Shown: one piece after another, positions 43,071 to 51,471 of the stretch
How the letters are laid out: each line of letters starts with the position of its first letter
How positions within the stretch are numbered: the first letter of the stretch is position 1
Source of the DNA: Thermofilum uzonense
GTDB lineage: Archaea; Thermoproteota; Thermoprotei; Thermofilales; Thermofilaceae
DNA: 64,000 nucleotides
Assembly: GCF_000993805.1 (NCBI RefSeq)
Contig: NZ_CP009961.1
Location: forward strand, 614,714-678,713
Reading direction: 5' to 3'
The notes under the pieces: model-generated
What the model saw: only the letters and a program-made list of their open reading frames with translations
What the model was told of the DNA's origin: nothing
Database searches by the model: none
Program-made: the position numbers and the translations under genes

Positions 43071-43838
43071 CTAATCCTCTATGGTTGCCTTTTCGAAAGA
43101 CCTAACGCCTAGGAAGAGTAAGACGGCTGTTAGTACGAGAAGCAGCGCCACATCCTCCATCGGGTTGAACGCCGACACTCCTGTAAGCCAGTACCTCATC
43201 CCGTCGACGGCATATGTTGCAGGGTTTAAGTAGGCTATTATCCTCATCCAGTCAGGCATCGTTGATAGGGGGAAGAAGATCCCACTCATGAAGAGGAGCG
43301 GTTGCGTGATGAGGTTTACTATCATCTGGAAGCCCTCCATGCTTGAAAGCCTCACTGACAAGGCTATACCTAGAGAGGCGAAGCCAAGGGATAGCACTAT
43401 CCCATATAGTACAACAGGGACTACCCCCTCAATCCTGAGGCCAGGCGCTATCAGGTAGACGAGTGCTAGGATAATCATGGCTTGAAGGTTTATGACAAGC
43501 GCATCTCCGAGCGCTCTGCCGATTATAATCTGTGCTCTGGGGGCAGGAGCCACTAGAGTCTCCTTGAGAAAGCCGAACTGTTTATCCCATATTACCGAGA
43601 CGCCGCTCATGAAAGAGCCCACGATTATGGTCATCGCGACCATGCCTGAAGCAAGGAATGATAGGTAGCTTAACCCCCCGAACATTACAGACGCGCCGGG
43701 AAAGCTGAATGCCCGGCTCATCCCTAGCCCGAAGAAGACGAGCCAGAGAATCGGCTGCACTATTGTCATGACAAGCCTTGAGCGAGCGTTTACAAACCTC
43801 TTGATCTGCCTGTATACCATAGGGATTATCCCGTTCAT
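43071..43838 (-). CDS. ABC-2 type permease, daunorubicin-exporter type
   Basis: A 255-residue membrane protein with six helices. The opening RQIKRFVNARSRLVMTIVQPILWLVFFGLGM and the conserved block LITQPLLFMSGIFFPLSTMPDWMRIIAYLNPATYAVDGMRYWLTG near residue 175 are hallmarks of DrrB-like permeases. ATG 43838 lies behind AGGAGGTGG and 3 nt after the ATPase stop. With the ATPase and PadR genes upstream it makes a self-regulated drug or toxic-compound exporter. Confidence 0.93.
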   Translation of the reverse strand: MNGIIPMVYRQIKRFVNARSRLVMTIVQPILWLVFFGLGMSRAFSFPGASVMFGGLSYLSFLASGMVAMTIIVGSFMSGVSVIWDKQFGFLKETLVAPAPRAQIIIGRALGDALVINLQAMIILALVYLIAPGLRIEGVVPVVLYGIVLSLGFASLGIALSVRLSSMEGFQMIVNLITQPLLFMSGIFFPLSTMPDWMRIIAYLNPATYAVDGMRYWLTGVSAFNPMEDVALLLVLTAVLLFLGVRSFEKATIED

Positions 43839-43841
43839 GTG

Positions 43842-44819
43842 TCACCACCTCCTATGAGGAGGCCTAAAGCCGCCTTCCTCGAGGGAGTCCCGCAGCTCGC
43901 GGCCTGTCAGGTAGATAAACACCTCGTTTAGCGTGGGGCGCCTATAAGACACCTCTATTATTTTTAGCCCCTTACTTGAAGCGGCCTCGAATATCCTTGG
44001 CATTGCTGTGGCTGCGTTCTTGACGACTAGCTGCAGGGTGTCCCTTGAGACCTGTTTACAGCTCTCCACGTAGTCGGACTCGATGCACGGGGGAGAAGTT
44101 GTGTTTCCGTCAAGCTTCACGTAGACGATCTCGTTTCCAAGCAATGACTTTAGCTGTTCAGGTGTGCCTTGAGCCTTTATCTGCCCGTGATCCATTATAG
44201 CTATACGCTCGCAGAGCTGGTCAGCCTCGTCCATGTAGTGCGTTGTAAGGAATATGGTCATTCCGTGTTCCTTCTTAATCGCCATTATATAGTCCCATAT
44301 CTTGACGCGTGTCTGGGGATCCAAGCCTATGGTGGGCTCATCCAGGAATAATATATCGGGCTCGTGGAGTAGTGAACGGGCAATTTCAAGCCTTCTCCGC
44401 ATGCCCCCTGAGAAGTACCTTACAAGTTTGTTAGCGTAGGGTTTAAGGTCTACAAAGTCCAGTAGCTGATATATCTTCCTCTTGAGCTCCTCTCCCGAGA
44501 GACCATATAGTCTGCCGTGAATATACATGTTGTCGTAGGCTGTCAGTTGATTGTCTATGCTGGGATCCTGGAAGACTATCCCTATCCTCTTCCTGACCTC
44601 TCCTGGGGACGTGACCACATCATAGCCGGCAACGAAGACCTTTCCGCTAGTGGGTCTTAGGAGCGTTGTAAGAATGTGGATAGTCGTGGTTTTACCGGCG
44701 CCGTTAGGGCCTAGCAGACCGTATATCTCTCCTTGTTTCACCTGGAAGCTTACCTGGTCTACAGCAGTTATATCCTTGAACTTCTTCACGAGATTTTCAA
44801 CCACTATAGCTTCAGACAT
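43842..44819 (-). CDS. ABC transporter ATPase, DrrA type
   Basis: About 325 residues. Walker A GPNGAGKT is at 37-44 (from ATG 44819), the signature FSGGMRRR near 139, Walker B ILFLDEPTIGLD near 160 and the H-loop LTTHYMDEA near 193; a DrrA-like extension follows. Upstream codons up to GTG 44828 are possible starts, but ATG 44819 lies best from GGGTG. The gene overlaps the end of padR by a few bases and is followed after 3 nt by the permease. Confidence 0.93.
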   Translation of the reverse strand: MSEAIVVENLVKKFKDITAVDQVSFQVKQGEIYGLLGPNGAGKTTTIHILTTLLRPTSGKVFVAGYDVVTSPGEVRKRIGIVFQDPSIDNQLTAYDNMYIHGRLYGLSGEELKRKIYQLLDFVDLKPYANKLVRYFSGGMRRRLEIARSLLHEPDILFLDEPTIGLDPQTRVKIWDYIMAIKKEHGMTIFLTTHYMDEADQLCERIAIMDHGQIKAQGTPEQLKSLLGNEIVYVKLDGNTTSPPCIESDYVESCKQVSRDTLQLVVKNAATAMPRIFEAASSKGLKIIEVSYRRPTLNEVFIYLTGRELRDSLEEGGFRPPHRRW

Positions 44820-45288
44820 TTGCATCACCCTTAAGTATGCCTAAAACCCTATACTCAAAATCAAGAACAACCCTCCGCAACTCCTCGAGCTGACTCTCGT
44901 TCAGCCTATCAATATTCTCGACTAGCTCGCCTATAACCCGGAATATGCGAGAGCATCCCATCTCGTTGAACTTCTTGAAGGATTTGGCCAGCCTGAGCGA
45001 CTCTTGTACCTGGGGCTGGTGAGCCTCTAAAAACTCCAGGCCTCTTCGGCTTAACTTATATACCTTGATCCTCCTGCCATCTTTATCAACTTCTTCAGAC
45101 TCGATCAAGCCGTGACGCTCGAGGTGCCTGAGTAGAGGAAAGAAAGCCCCGCTGCTCGGCTTGAAGCCTGTTAAATCCTCAATTTTCCTCATGAGTGCGT
45201 ATGCATACGAGGGGCTCTCTTTGAGCGAGTACAGTATAAGTAGCTTGAGAGCACCGCCATACCTGCCCTTTATTCCGAACTTCCTCAT
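44812..45288 (-). CDS. PadR family transcriptional regulator
   Basis: A 158-residue winged-helix repressor. The DNA-binding part ALKLLILYSLKESPSYAYALMRKIEDLTGFKPSSGAFFPLLRHLERHGLIESE matches PadR. A frame open to GTG 45315 would start inside the promoter, because minus-strand aacatttataaagtt (45316-45330) places transcription near 45298; ATG 45288 is therefore preferred. The palindrome GTCTATAGAC (45304-45313) lies between TATA and the start and is a candidate autoregulatory site. Co-transcribed with the ABC exporter genes. Confidence 0.9.
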   Translation of the reverse strand: MRKFGIKGRYGGALKLLILYSLKESPSYAYALMRKIEDLTGFKPSSGAFFPLLRHLERHGLIESEEVDKDGRRIKVYKLSRRGLEFLEAHQPQVQESLRLAKSFKKFNEMGCSRIFRVIGELVENIDRLNESQLEELRRVVLDFEYRVLGILKGDANV

Positions 45289-45303
45289 ATATGTCTGTAG
45301 ACA

Positions 45304-45330
45304 GTCTATAGACACAACTTTATAAATGTT
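45304..45330 (-). promoter_or_regulatory. PadR operon promoter with palindrome
   Basis: A TATA box (minus strand aacatttataaagtt, 45316-45330) is directly followed by the perfect ten-base palindrome GTCTATAGAC at 45304-45313, where a bound regulator would block initiation. A looser inverted repeat GTCA-n6-TGAC lies at 45345-45358. Confidence 0.5.
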
Positions 45331-45364
45331 TTGTCGACGGTAGAGTCACGTATATGACACATCC

Positions 45365-45378
45365 ATATATTTATAATG
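45365..45378 (+). promoter_or_regulatory. TATA-like box of the sRNA candidate
   Basis: atatatttataatg is about 25 nt before the sRNA box C region, which predicts initiation near 45397. Confidence 0.5.
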
Positions 45379-45397
45379 AGAGCAGTCTAATAATCAC

Positions 45398-45458
45398 CTG
45401 GATGATGGGGGTCTGGAGCACTGAAAATCGATGATGAATTCTCCTTAACACCTGACCC
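45398..45458 (+). ncRNA. Candidate C/D box sRNA
   Basis: Box C ATGATGG (45402-45408, one mismatch at the last base), D' CTGA (45421-45424), C' ATGATGA (45431-45437, perfect) and D CTGA (45452-45455) appear in order. The C-D' spacer is 12 nt, the D'-C' gap 6 nt and the C'-D spacer 14 nt, as in archaeal 2'-O-methylation guides. A TATA-like box lies 25 nt upstream and the region has no protein frame. Guide regions would be gtctggagca (before D') and ccttaacac (before D). Target not determined. Confidence 0.6.
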
Positions 45459-45500
45459 TATTACTTTTATAAGTATTGACCGCACATAGCCGACAAGGTC

Positions 45501-46145
45501 TTAAGCCTGCTTCCTCCTCTTAAAGATCTCAAGCTCTATCTCGTAAGCCTCCCTTGGGAGTGGCGTAGGCTCGCCAAGGAGGCTCGCGAGTATGTAAGTT
45601 CTCGCAGCCCTCTCCAGGTAAACAAGTGAGTCTATGGCTTCCTCTAGGTTCTTACCCACCGCGAGAGCGCCATGATTCGAGAGTATCACAGCGTTTCTCT
45701 CGCCTAGTGCTTCTACAACGTTCCTTGCAAGCTCATCCGTGCCTGTAACAGCGTAGCGTGCTACTAGAATCTCACCACCAAGGTAGATCACGGTCTCCTC
45801 TAAAATCGGCGGGAGGTTCCTCCTAAGCACTGCGAGAATCGATGCGTTTGGCGAGTGAGCATGTACAACAGCGTTAACGTCTGGTCTAGCCTTGTAGACT
45901 GCGAGGTGTGTTACAGCCTCTACGGAAGGCCTCCCTTGTCCATCCAGGACGTTGAGGTTCCAATCAACAACGAGGACGTCTTCGGGCCTCATCTTCGACT
46001 TTTTGGCCCCGCTAGGAGAAATCAGGAAGACCCCTCTTTTATCAACCCTCATGCTTATGTTTCCACTGTAACCATAGTTTAGGTCCCTCTCTTCGAGAAA
46101 CCTGAAAGCTTCTACAATCTGCTTCCTCTCCGACTCGTAAAGCAT
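45501..46145 (-). CDS. fucA: Class II aldolase, fuculose-phosphate aldolase type
   Basis: A 214-residue zinc aldolase. Conserved SGNISMR (residues 24-30), SPSGAKKSKM near 40, the catalytic Glu region QGRPSVEAVTHLAVYKARPDVNAVVHAHSPNAS with the His ligands, and ILSNHGALAVG near 158 all match the L-fuculose/L-ribulose phosphate group. It would cleave a ketose-1-phosphate to DHAP and an aldehyde. ATG 46145 is chosen; GTG 46154 adds three residues. It is divergent from the micro-ORF and the sugar MFS gene, which hints at linked sugar use. Confidence 0.9.
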   Translation of the reverse strand: MLYESERKQIVEAFRFLEERDLNYGYSGNISMRVDKRGVFLISPSGAKKSKMRPEDVLVVDWNLNVLDGQGRPSVEAVTHLAVYKARPDVNAVVHAHSPNASILAVLRRNLPPILEETVIYLGGEILVARYAVTGTDELARNVVEALGERNAVILSNHGALAVGKNLEEAIDSLVYLERAARTYILASLLGEPTPLPREAYEIELEIFKRRKQA

Positions 46146-46255
46146 TTGCAACACCGTTGTTTCCTACCCGCAAGGAGGTTTTATTGATTGCGACTATAAG
46201 GAGGTAAGGATTCTCATGTTCACTCTAGGAAAAGATTGTTGATCATGCGAGAAGA

Positions 46256-46305
46256 CTTGTCAGTGAAATGACAAGATATTTATAAAGCTTTGTCAGTTTA
46301 CTGAC
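46256..46305 (+). promoter_or_regulatory. TATA box flanked by two matched palindromes
   Basis: CTTGTCA-n6-TGACAAG (46256-46275, seven-base arms) and GTCAG-n4-CTGAC (46292-46305) share TTGTCAGTnnAnTGAC and start 33 bp apart, three helical turns. Between them is gatatttataaag (46275-46287), a TATA box. The layout is that of an operator pair controlling the promoter of the micro-ORF. Confidence 0.6.
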
Positions 46306-46321
46306 CGACGAAGGAGCCGGT

Positions 46322-46438
46322 ATGCCGGCAGAACCCCTGGTGGGAGTGGGAAAACAGGGACAGGACTTGAAAAATCTTCGACTTGAAGACGGGAATGTTA
46401 TACTTGTACAGGTTGCAATAAAAGATCAAGACCCTTAG
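46322..46438 (+). CDS. 38-residue micro-ORF of unknown function
   Basis: An ATG at 46322 follows aaggagccgg at a suitable distance and opens 38 codons, MPAEPLVGVGKQGQDL near the start and VIKDQ-like acidic/hydrophobic residues toward the stop (IKDQDP). The sequence has no low-complexity bias and no transmembrane helix. It lies 20 nt after the predicted transcription start of the palindrome-flanked promoter. The next gene at 46506 has its own TATA-like box. It might be a micro-protein, a leader peptide or part of a non-coding transcript; nothing in it is recognised. Confidence 0.4.
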   Translation: MPAEPLVGVGKQGQDLKNLRLEDGNVILVQVAIKDQDP

Positions 46439-46505
46439 CGGTAAGTGGGGATCATACGAGTCGAAGAATGGAAATTTATTTATTATCAAAAAAGAATATG
46501 AATTT

Positions 46506-47783
46506 GTGAGCCAAGAAGAAAAATTCAGCTACTTTAAAGTGTTCCTCCTTGGCTTCGGCTTCTTTGGCATAAGCGTCATTTGGTCGATCTACAACTCTTA
46601 CCTACCGATCTTTCTGAAAGAGCTGGGTCTAGCCTCCTGGATAGTAGGCTTCATAATGACGATTGACAACATATTCGCGGTGATTCTTCTACCCTACCTG
46701 GGAGTTCTCAGCGATGTGACCAGGACGAGGATAGGCAGAAGGAAACCCTATATACTCCTCGGTGCACCCCCGGCAGCGTTGACCTTTGCGCTTATACCCT
46801 TCTTTAAAGGAGAACTCATACCGCTTATGATAGTAGTAGTCACCATGAACCTCTCGATGGCCCTTTTCAGGTCACCTGTGATAGCGTTCATGCCCGACAT
46901 TACTCCCAGCGAGAAGAGAAGTCAAGCCAACGGCATCATAAACTTTATGGGTGGTATAGGGTCGCTACTAGCGTATTTCGCTGGCTCCATCCTGTACAAG
47001 GTGAACCCCTCATACCCTTTTATCGCCTCCGGCGTTGTACTTCTGTTATCAAGCCTCCTCGTAATACTACTCGTAGATGAACCCGAGGAGTTTAAGACCC
47101 GGGAGAAAGGCGGGCCAGGCTTCGCAGAGCTCCTCAAAAAGACGTTCAGGCAGAGCATGCGAGAGCTCTACGAGAACCTCAGGATGGCTGTAACTGATCC
47201 TGACAGAAGCCTGCTCTTCATGCTATCCTCCATCTTTCTCTGGTTCATAGGCTTCAACGCGATCGAAACATTCTTTACTAGCTACGCGAAGTGGTACATC
47301 GGTATAGACGAAGCTACAGGCTCGTTCATACTCGGCTTCGTAGCACTGGGCTTCTTGATTTTCGCATTACCGGCAGGGTTTATTGGGGCGCGTCTAGGCA
47401 GAAAGAAGACCATGACGCTAGGCCTGGCTTTGCTAATACTGCTACTCTTTGGAGTACACCTGGCGGCCACCTCCTCTAGAGGAGCGTCCACGGAGTTAAT
47501 AATAGAGGGGCTATTCTTCCTCGGTGGCTTCGCGTGGGCTTTGATAAACGTTAACAGCCTGCCCACTGTGGTAGATATGACTACTCGGGAAAAGCTAGGG
47601 GCGTATACGGGGCTTTACTACTTCGCCTCTCAGAGCGCGTCCATCCTGGCACCGCCCCTCGCAGGGCTCCTCATAGATATATCAGGCTACGTGAGCCTCA
47701 TGCCGTATTCAATAGCGTTCCTGGCCTTCTCCGCCGTCACCTTGCAATTTGTCAGAAAGGGCGAGGCAAGGAAAGGGTTCTAG
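46506..47783 (+). CDS. MFS sugar transporter (GPH/SLC45-like)
   Basis: A 425-residue carrier with twelve helices. The start is GTG 46506, behind TATA-like aaatttattta (46470-46482). The early signature GVLSDVTRTRIGRRKPYILLGAPPAAL is characteristic of sucrose/maltose-type carriers (the RxGRRxPxI motif), and FRSPVIAFMPDITPSEKRSQANGI continues it; both are seen. It probably co-transports a disaccharide. The aldolase gene upstream is transcribed the other way. Confidence 0.88.
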   Translation: MSQEEKFSYFKVFLLGFGFFGISVIWSIYNSYLPIFLKELGLASWIVGFIMTIDNIFAVILLPYLGVLSDVTRTRIGRRKPYILLGAPPAALTFALIPFFKGELIPLMIVVVTMNLSMALFRSPVIAFMPDITPSEKRSQANGIINFMGGIGSLLAYFAGSILYKVNPSYPFIASGVVLLLSSLLVILLVDEPEEFKTREKGGPGFAELLKKTFRQSMRELYENLRMAVTDPDRSLLFMLSSIFLWFIGFNAIETFFTSYAKWYIGIDEATGSFILGFVALGFLIFALPAGFIGARLGRKKTMTLGLALLILLLFGVHLAATSSRGASTELIIEGLFFLGGFAWALINVNSLPTVVDMTTREKLGAYTGLYYFASQSASILAPPLAGLLIDISGYVSLMPYSIAFLAFSAVTLQFVRKGEARKGF

Positions 47784-47860
47784 AAAGGCCATCTGTTTTT
47801 CCACTCAAAGCATAACTTATATAGAAAATGGAACTATATCTATAGACGGTGCTATAGAGA

Positions 47861-49552
47861 GTGCGTTTAGCAGACCTCCTCTCATATGTGCCTAGACATA
47901 AACGGGAGGCAGTCCTAGCCACGACTTCAGCCCTCCTTGCAGCCTTAACCGGGACCTATGGCCCCCTCGTAGCAAAACGAGCAGTGGATCTAGCAGTCTC
48001 TTTAAGATGGGAGGCTCTCCCACCACTCCTAGCCCTGTTCGTAGCCCTAACAGTTTCTCAGGGCTTCTTCAGCTATGTACAGGGTGTAAACGCGCGTAGG
48101 CTCTCGGAGGGGATAGCCTATGATCTGCGAGTCGAGCTCTACAAGAAGCTCCACGAGCTCTCGATATCCTTCATACACAAGCATGGCGCTGGTGGGCTCG
48201 TCGCACGCGTCACGGGAGACGTGGAGCAGGTAAAGAGTTTCTTCGAGGTGCTCACGATGTTCCTCGGGGGCCTCGTCCTTGTAGTCTTCTCAGTAGTAGC
48301 GATGCTGACATTGAACGTTAAACTGACACTGTTCACGCTGTCCGTCTTGATCGTGCTCCCTCTTCTTTCGAGATCACTATCTCCAAGGATACGCCACCAG
48401 TTTGACATCTCGAGACAAGAATACGCTAGGATGTCAACCATACTCCAAGAGACCATAGTGTCCATTATACCCATCAAGGCCGTCAACGCTGCCGAGTACA
48501 TGCTTAGGCGCTTCAACGCGCACAACGAGAGGTACACTGAGGCACTTATAAAGGCCGGCTGGCTACGTGCGATACTCTGGCCGAGCCTTAACCTCCTGAA
48601 CAACGTGGCCCTCGTAATAATCCTTCTGTACGGTGGTCTCGAGTTAGCCGCGGGGAGACTCACAGTGGGCGATGTGACAGCCTTCACGATGTACGCGGGT
48701 ATGGTCTCATGGCCCCTTACTAATCTCGGCTTCTTGATAGTCAACATGGAGAGAGCCCGCGTAGCGCTCGCAAGGGTTCAGGACGTTCTAGGCATGAAGC
48801 CTGACGTAGAGGATAAACCTGATGCTGTTGAGTTGAGGGTTATCCATGGGAGGGTCGAGTTCAAAGACGTCTGGTTTGCATACGATGGTGAAAGGTATGT
48901 TTTGAGAGGCTTAAGCTTCGAGGTCAAGCCTGGTGAGATAGTAGCCATAACAGGCCCTCCGGGAAGCGGTAAAAGCACCCTTGCATCGCTGCTGATAAGG
49001 CTTATGGACCCCCAGAAGGGCCAGATACTCATTGACGGACAGGACATAAGAAACGTTAGACTCGAGTCGCTGAGAAGAAACGTAACTATAGTGCACCAGG
49101 ACATTTATCTATTCCCGGACACCATCAGGAACAATATCGCCTTCGCCAGACCTGAGGCCACGGACGATGAGGTAATGCATGCAGCCAAGCTCGCGAACAT
49201 CCATGAATTCATCTCTAGTCTCCCCGAGGGCTACAACACACTTGTGGGCGAAAGGGGGGTCACCCTCAGCGGTGGACAAAGACAGCGTGTAGCACTTGCA
49301 AGGGCTCTTCTGGCTAAGCCGAAGGTTATAGTTCTCGACGACACGACTTCGGAGGTAGACGCTGAGACTGAGAAGGCGATTTATGACGCTTTAACGAGGA
49401 ACCTTAAGGGGCACACGATTATCGTCATAACCCAGCGTCCAAGCACGATGGCGTTGGCCGACAGGGTCCTTGTTCTGGATGAGGGCCGTATCGTCGCCGA
49501 GTTAAAGGCAAGAGCTGAGGTGGGCCAGGTATGGCATGGTGGCATGACTTAG
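47861..49552 (+). CDS. ABC exporter half-transporter with degenerate ATP site
   Basis: A 563-residue half of an ABC (MsbA/TM287-type) exporter: six membrane helices in residues 1-310, then a nucleotide-binding domain. Walker A GPPGSGKS is near 365 and the signature LSGGQRQR near 469, both good. Walker B ends LDDTTSEVD, with Asp replacing the catalytic Glu, and the H-loop reads ITQRPST with Gln replacing His. These two changes mark the degenerate subunit of heterodimeric exporters. The GTG start lies after a TATA-like stretch; the gene overlaps its partner by 22 nt. Confidence 0.93.
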   Translation: MRLADLLSYVPRHKREAVLATTSALLAALTGTYGPLVAKRAVDLAVSLRWEALPPLLALFVALTVSQGFFSYVQGVNARRLSEGIAYDLRVELYKKLHELSISFIHKHGAGGLVARVTGDVEQVKSFFEVLTMFLGGLVLVVFSVVAMLTLNVKLTLFTLSVLIVLPLLSRSLSPRIRHQFDISRQEYARMSTILQETIVSIIPIKAVNAAEYMLRRFNAHNERYTEALIKAGWLRAILWPSLNLLNNVALVIILLYGGLELAAGRLTVGDVTAFTMYAGMVSWPLTNLGFLIVNMERARVALARVQDVLGMKPDVEDKPDAVELRVIHGRVEFKDVWFAYDGERYVLRGLSFEVKPGEIVAITGPPGSGKSTLASLLIRLMDPQKGQILIDGQDIRNVRLESLRRNVTIVHQDIYLFPDTIRNNIAFARPEATDDEVMHAAKLANIHEFISSLPEGYNTLVGERGVTLSGGQRQRVALARALLAKPKVIVLDDTTSEVDAETEKAIYDALTRNLKGHTIIVITQRPSTMALADRVLVLDEGRIVAELKARAEVGQVWHGGMT

Positions 49553-51351
49553 GCAGGCTTGACGAGCAGGAGGCCAAGATACCCTTAAGGGAGGTTGCGT
49601 CGAGGGTTCTCCCCCTACTCAAGCCGTATACAAAGTATTTTGCAATAATAGTATTGGCAGCAGTAGTCAGGCTGGGGGCTAACCTGCTATTCCCTCTACT
49701 AACCGGGAGAATAATAGACTCTGCCTTGTCCAAGAACTTTAACGGGATACTCGTATTTTCGGCCGCTTATCTTGCCGCAGCCCTAGTCTTCTGGGCCTCG
49801 GGCGTGGAAAGGGTTTACGCCACAGCTATAGCCGGGCAGAGATTCGTCCGGGACCTGCGCGAGAGGCTTATGCGGTCAATCCTCGGCTCGAAGGTTGTAA
49901 AGCTCAGGGGTGAACTTACAGGAAAGATAGTCTCCAGGGTAATGAACGACGTCGACGTCATCTCCGACATGTTCACCCAGGGGCTCGTAGAGTTCATCGT
50001 AGACCTCCTGACAATGATAGGGGCATTCTTCATAATGTTCACACTCAGCACCGAGCTCTCCCTAGTCATCCTACCCCTAGTTGTCTCAGTGTTCCTTGTG
50101 AGCTTCTACTTCGCCCGCAGGGCTAGAGCTGCGTTCACGAGGGCTAGGAGGATGATAGCAGAGGTCTCTGCGCGTGTGGAGCAGGACGCCTCGGGGGCAG
50201 CCGTCGTCAAGACGTTCATCCACAGGAGAGGCTCGCGAGAATCGGAGTTTGAGCAGGTGAGCAGGGCCTACATGGAGTCGAACGTCGAGGCCACCCGAGT
50301 CGTATCAGCAGTCAACCCCACGCTTTCAGCGATAAGGGTTGCTGGAGTCGCACTAATACTCTACTATGGAGGCATGCTCATCGCATCCGGCAGGCTCACT
50401 CCTGGAATCCTTGTAGCCTTCTTCGGCTACCTCAACATGTTCTTCATGCCCCTCCAGCTACTAGCGATGTACATAAACTCCTTCCAGTCCGTGCTTGTCT
50501 CCACAGAGAGGGTTACAAGCCTGCTAAACATGGAGCAGGAGGTGAGCGGTAGCCTGGTAAAACCAGTCGAGGGACATGTAGAGGTGAAAGAGGTAACTTT
50601 CTCGTACGAGGAAGGGCTACCAGTCTTGAAGGGGGTGAGCATCGAGGCGCATCCAGGCGAGATGGTCGCCGTCGTAGGTCCCACTGGCAGCGGCAAGACG
50701 ACCCTGGCCAAGCTCCTACTCCGCTTCTACGAGCCCGAGTCAGGCTCGATACTCCTGGACGGGACGCCTGTCGAGGAGTACGACCTTAAGTATCTCAGGA
50801 GCGTGGTAGCCTATGTGCCCCAGGAGCCCTCAGCCATATCCGGCAAGGTTATAGACAACATCACTGCTAGCAGAAAAGCCCCACGCGCGGAGGTCGAGGA
50901 GCTTATCGGGAGACTGGGTGTGAAAAGCATAATAGAAAGCATTCCAGGCGGGCTTGACGGCGAGATAGTCGAGGAGGGCAAGAACCTCTCAAAAGGGCAG
51001 AGACAACTCTTATCCCTACTAAGGGCGATAGTATCGAAGCCCAGAGTCCTCGTCCTAGACGAGGCTACGAGCAACCTAGACGTAGTCACAGAGCTGAACA
51101 TACTCCAGGAGCTCCAGAGGATGATACGCGAGGAAAAAGCCACCCTCATAGTCATAGCCCACAGGCTAGCGGCGATACGCAACGCTGACAGGATATACGT
51201 CCTGAGAGACGGCAAGGTAGTCGAACAGGGGAGGCACGAGGAACTCCTCCGCCTGAGGGGCACGTACTACAGGCTATGGATAGCCCAGGTATCAGACCTC
51301 GCCGAGACCCTTGTAAAGGTAGTGCAAACAGCAACAAAGACTAGAAAATAA
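49531..51351 (+). CDS. ABC exporter half-transporter, catalytic partner
   Basis: A 606-residue exporter half with six membrane helices and a canonical ATPase: Walker A GPTGSGKT near residue 385, signature LSKGQRQ near 486, Walker B VLVLDEATSNLD near 507 and H-loop IAHRLA near 542. Its conserved Glu and His should be the active hydrolytic residues of the pair. The overlap with the preceding half-transporter supports an obligate heterodimer that exports lipids, peptides or drugs. A hairpin with a T-run follows its stop. Confidence 0.94.
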   Translation: MAWWHDLGRLDEQEAKIPLREVASRVLPLLKPYTKYFAIIVLAAVVRLGANLLFPLLTGRIIDSALSKNFNGILVFSAAYLAAALVFWASGVERVYATAIAGQRFVRDLRERLMRSILGSKVVKLRGELTGKIVSRVMNDVDVISDMFTQGLVEFIVDLLTMIGAFFIMFTLSTELSLVILPLVVSVFLVSFYFARRARAAFTRARRMIAEVSARVEQDASGAAVVKTFIHRRGSRESEFEQVSRAYMESNVEATRVVSAVNPTLSAIRVAGVALILYYGGMLIASGRLTPGILVAFFGYLNMFFMPLQLLAMYINSFQSVLVSTERVTSLLNMEQEVSGSLVKPVEGHVEVKEVTFSYEEGLPVLKGVSIEAHPGEMVAVVGPTGSGKTTLAKLLLRFYEPESGSILLDGTPVEEYDLKYLRSVVAYVPQEPSAISGKVIDNITASRKAPRAEVEELIGRLGVKSIIESIPGGLDGEIVEEGKNLSKGQRQLLSLLRAIVSKPRVLVLDEATSNLDVVTELNILQELQRMIREEKATLIVIAHRLAAIRNADRIYVLRDGKVVEQGRHEELLRLRGTYYRLWIAQVSDLAETLVKVVQTATKTRK

Positions 51352-51377
51352 GAGGATCACAGATCCTCTATTTTTTT
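51351..51377 (+). terminator. Hairpin with T-run after the ABC exporter operon
   Basis: AGAGGATC (51351-51358) and GATCCTCT (51362-51369) form an eight-pair perfect stem around a three-base loop, followed by a T-rich run (51371-51377). It is the clearest terminator-like structure in the window, directly after the stop of the second exporter gene. Confidence 0.7.
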
Positions 51378-51471
51378 GGTTCATTGGACTCTCACGCCAG
51401 GGTCTAGACGTAACCTGGCTACGTAGCCCCGCTACGTTAGTTTTACATAGCCTCCGATAGCCTTCCTGAGC

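Noticed and set aside
46470-46505. Treating the micro-ORF and the sugar carrier as one operon
   Set aside because: A separate TATA-like box (46470-46482) lies about 30 nt before GTG 46506, so the carrier has its own promoter; co-transcription is possible but not needed.
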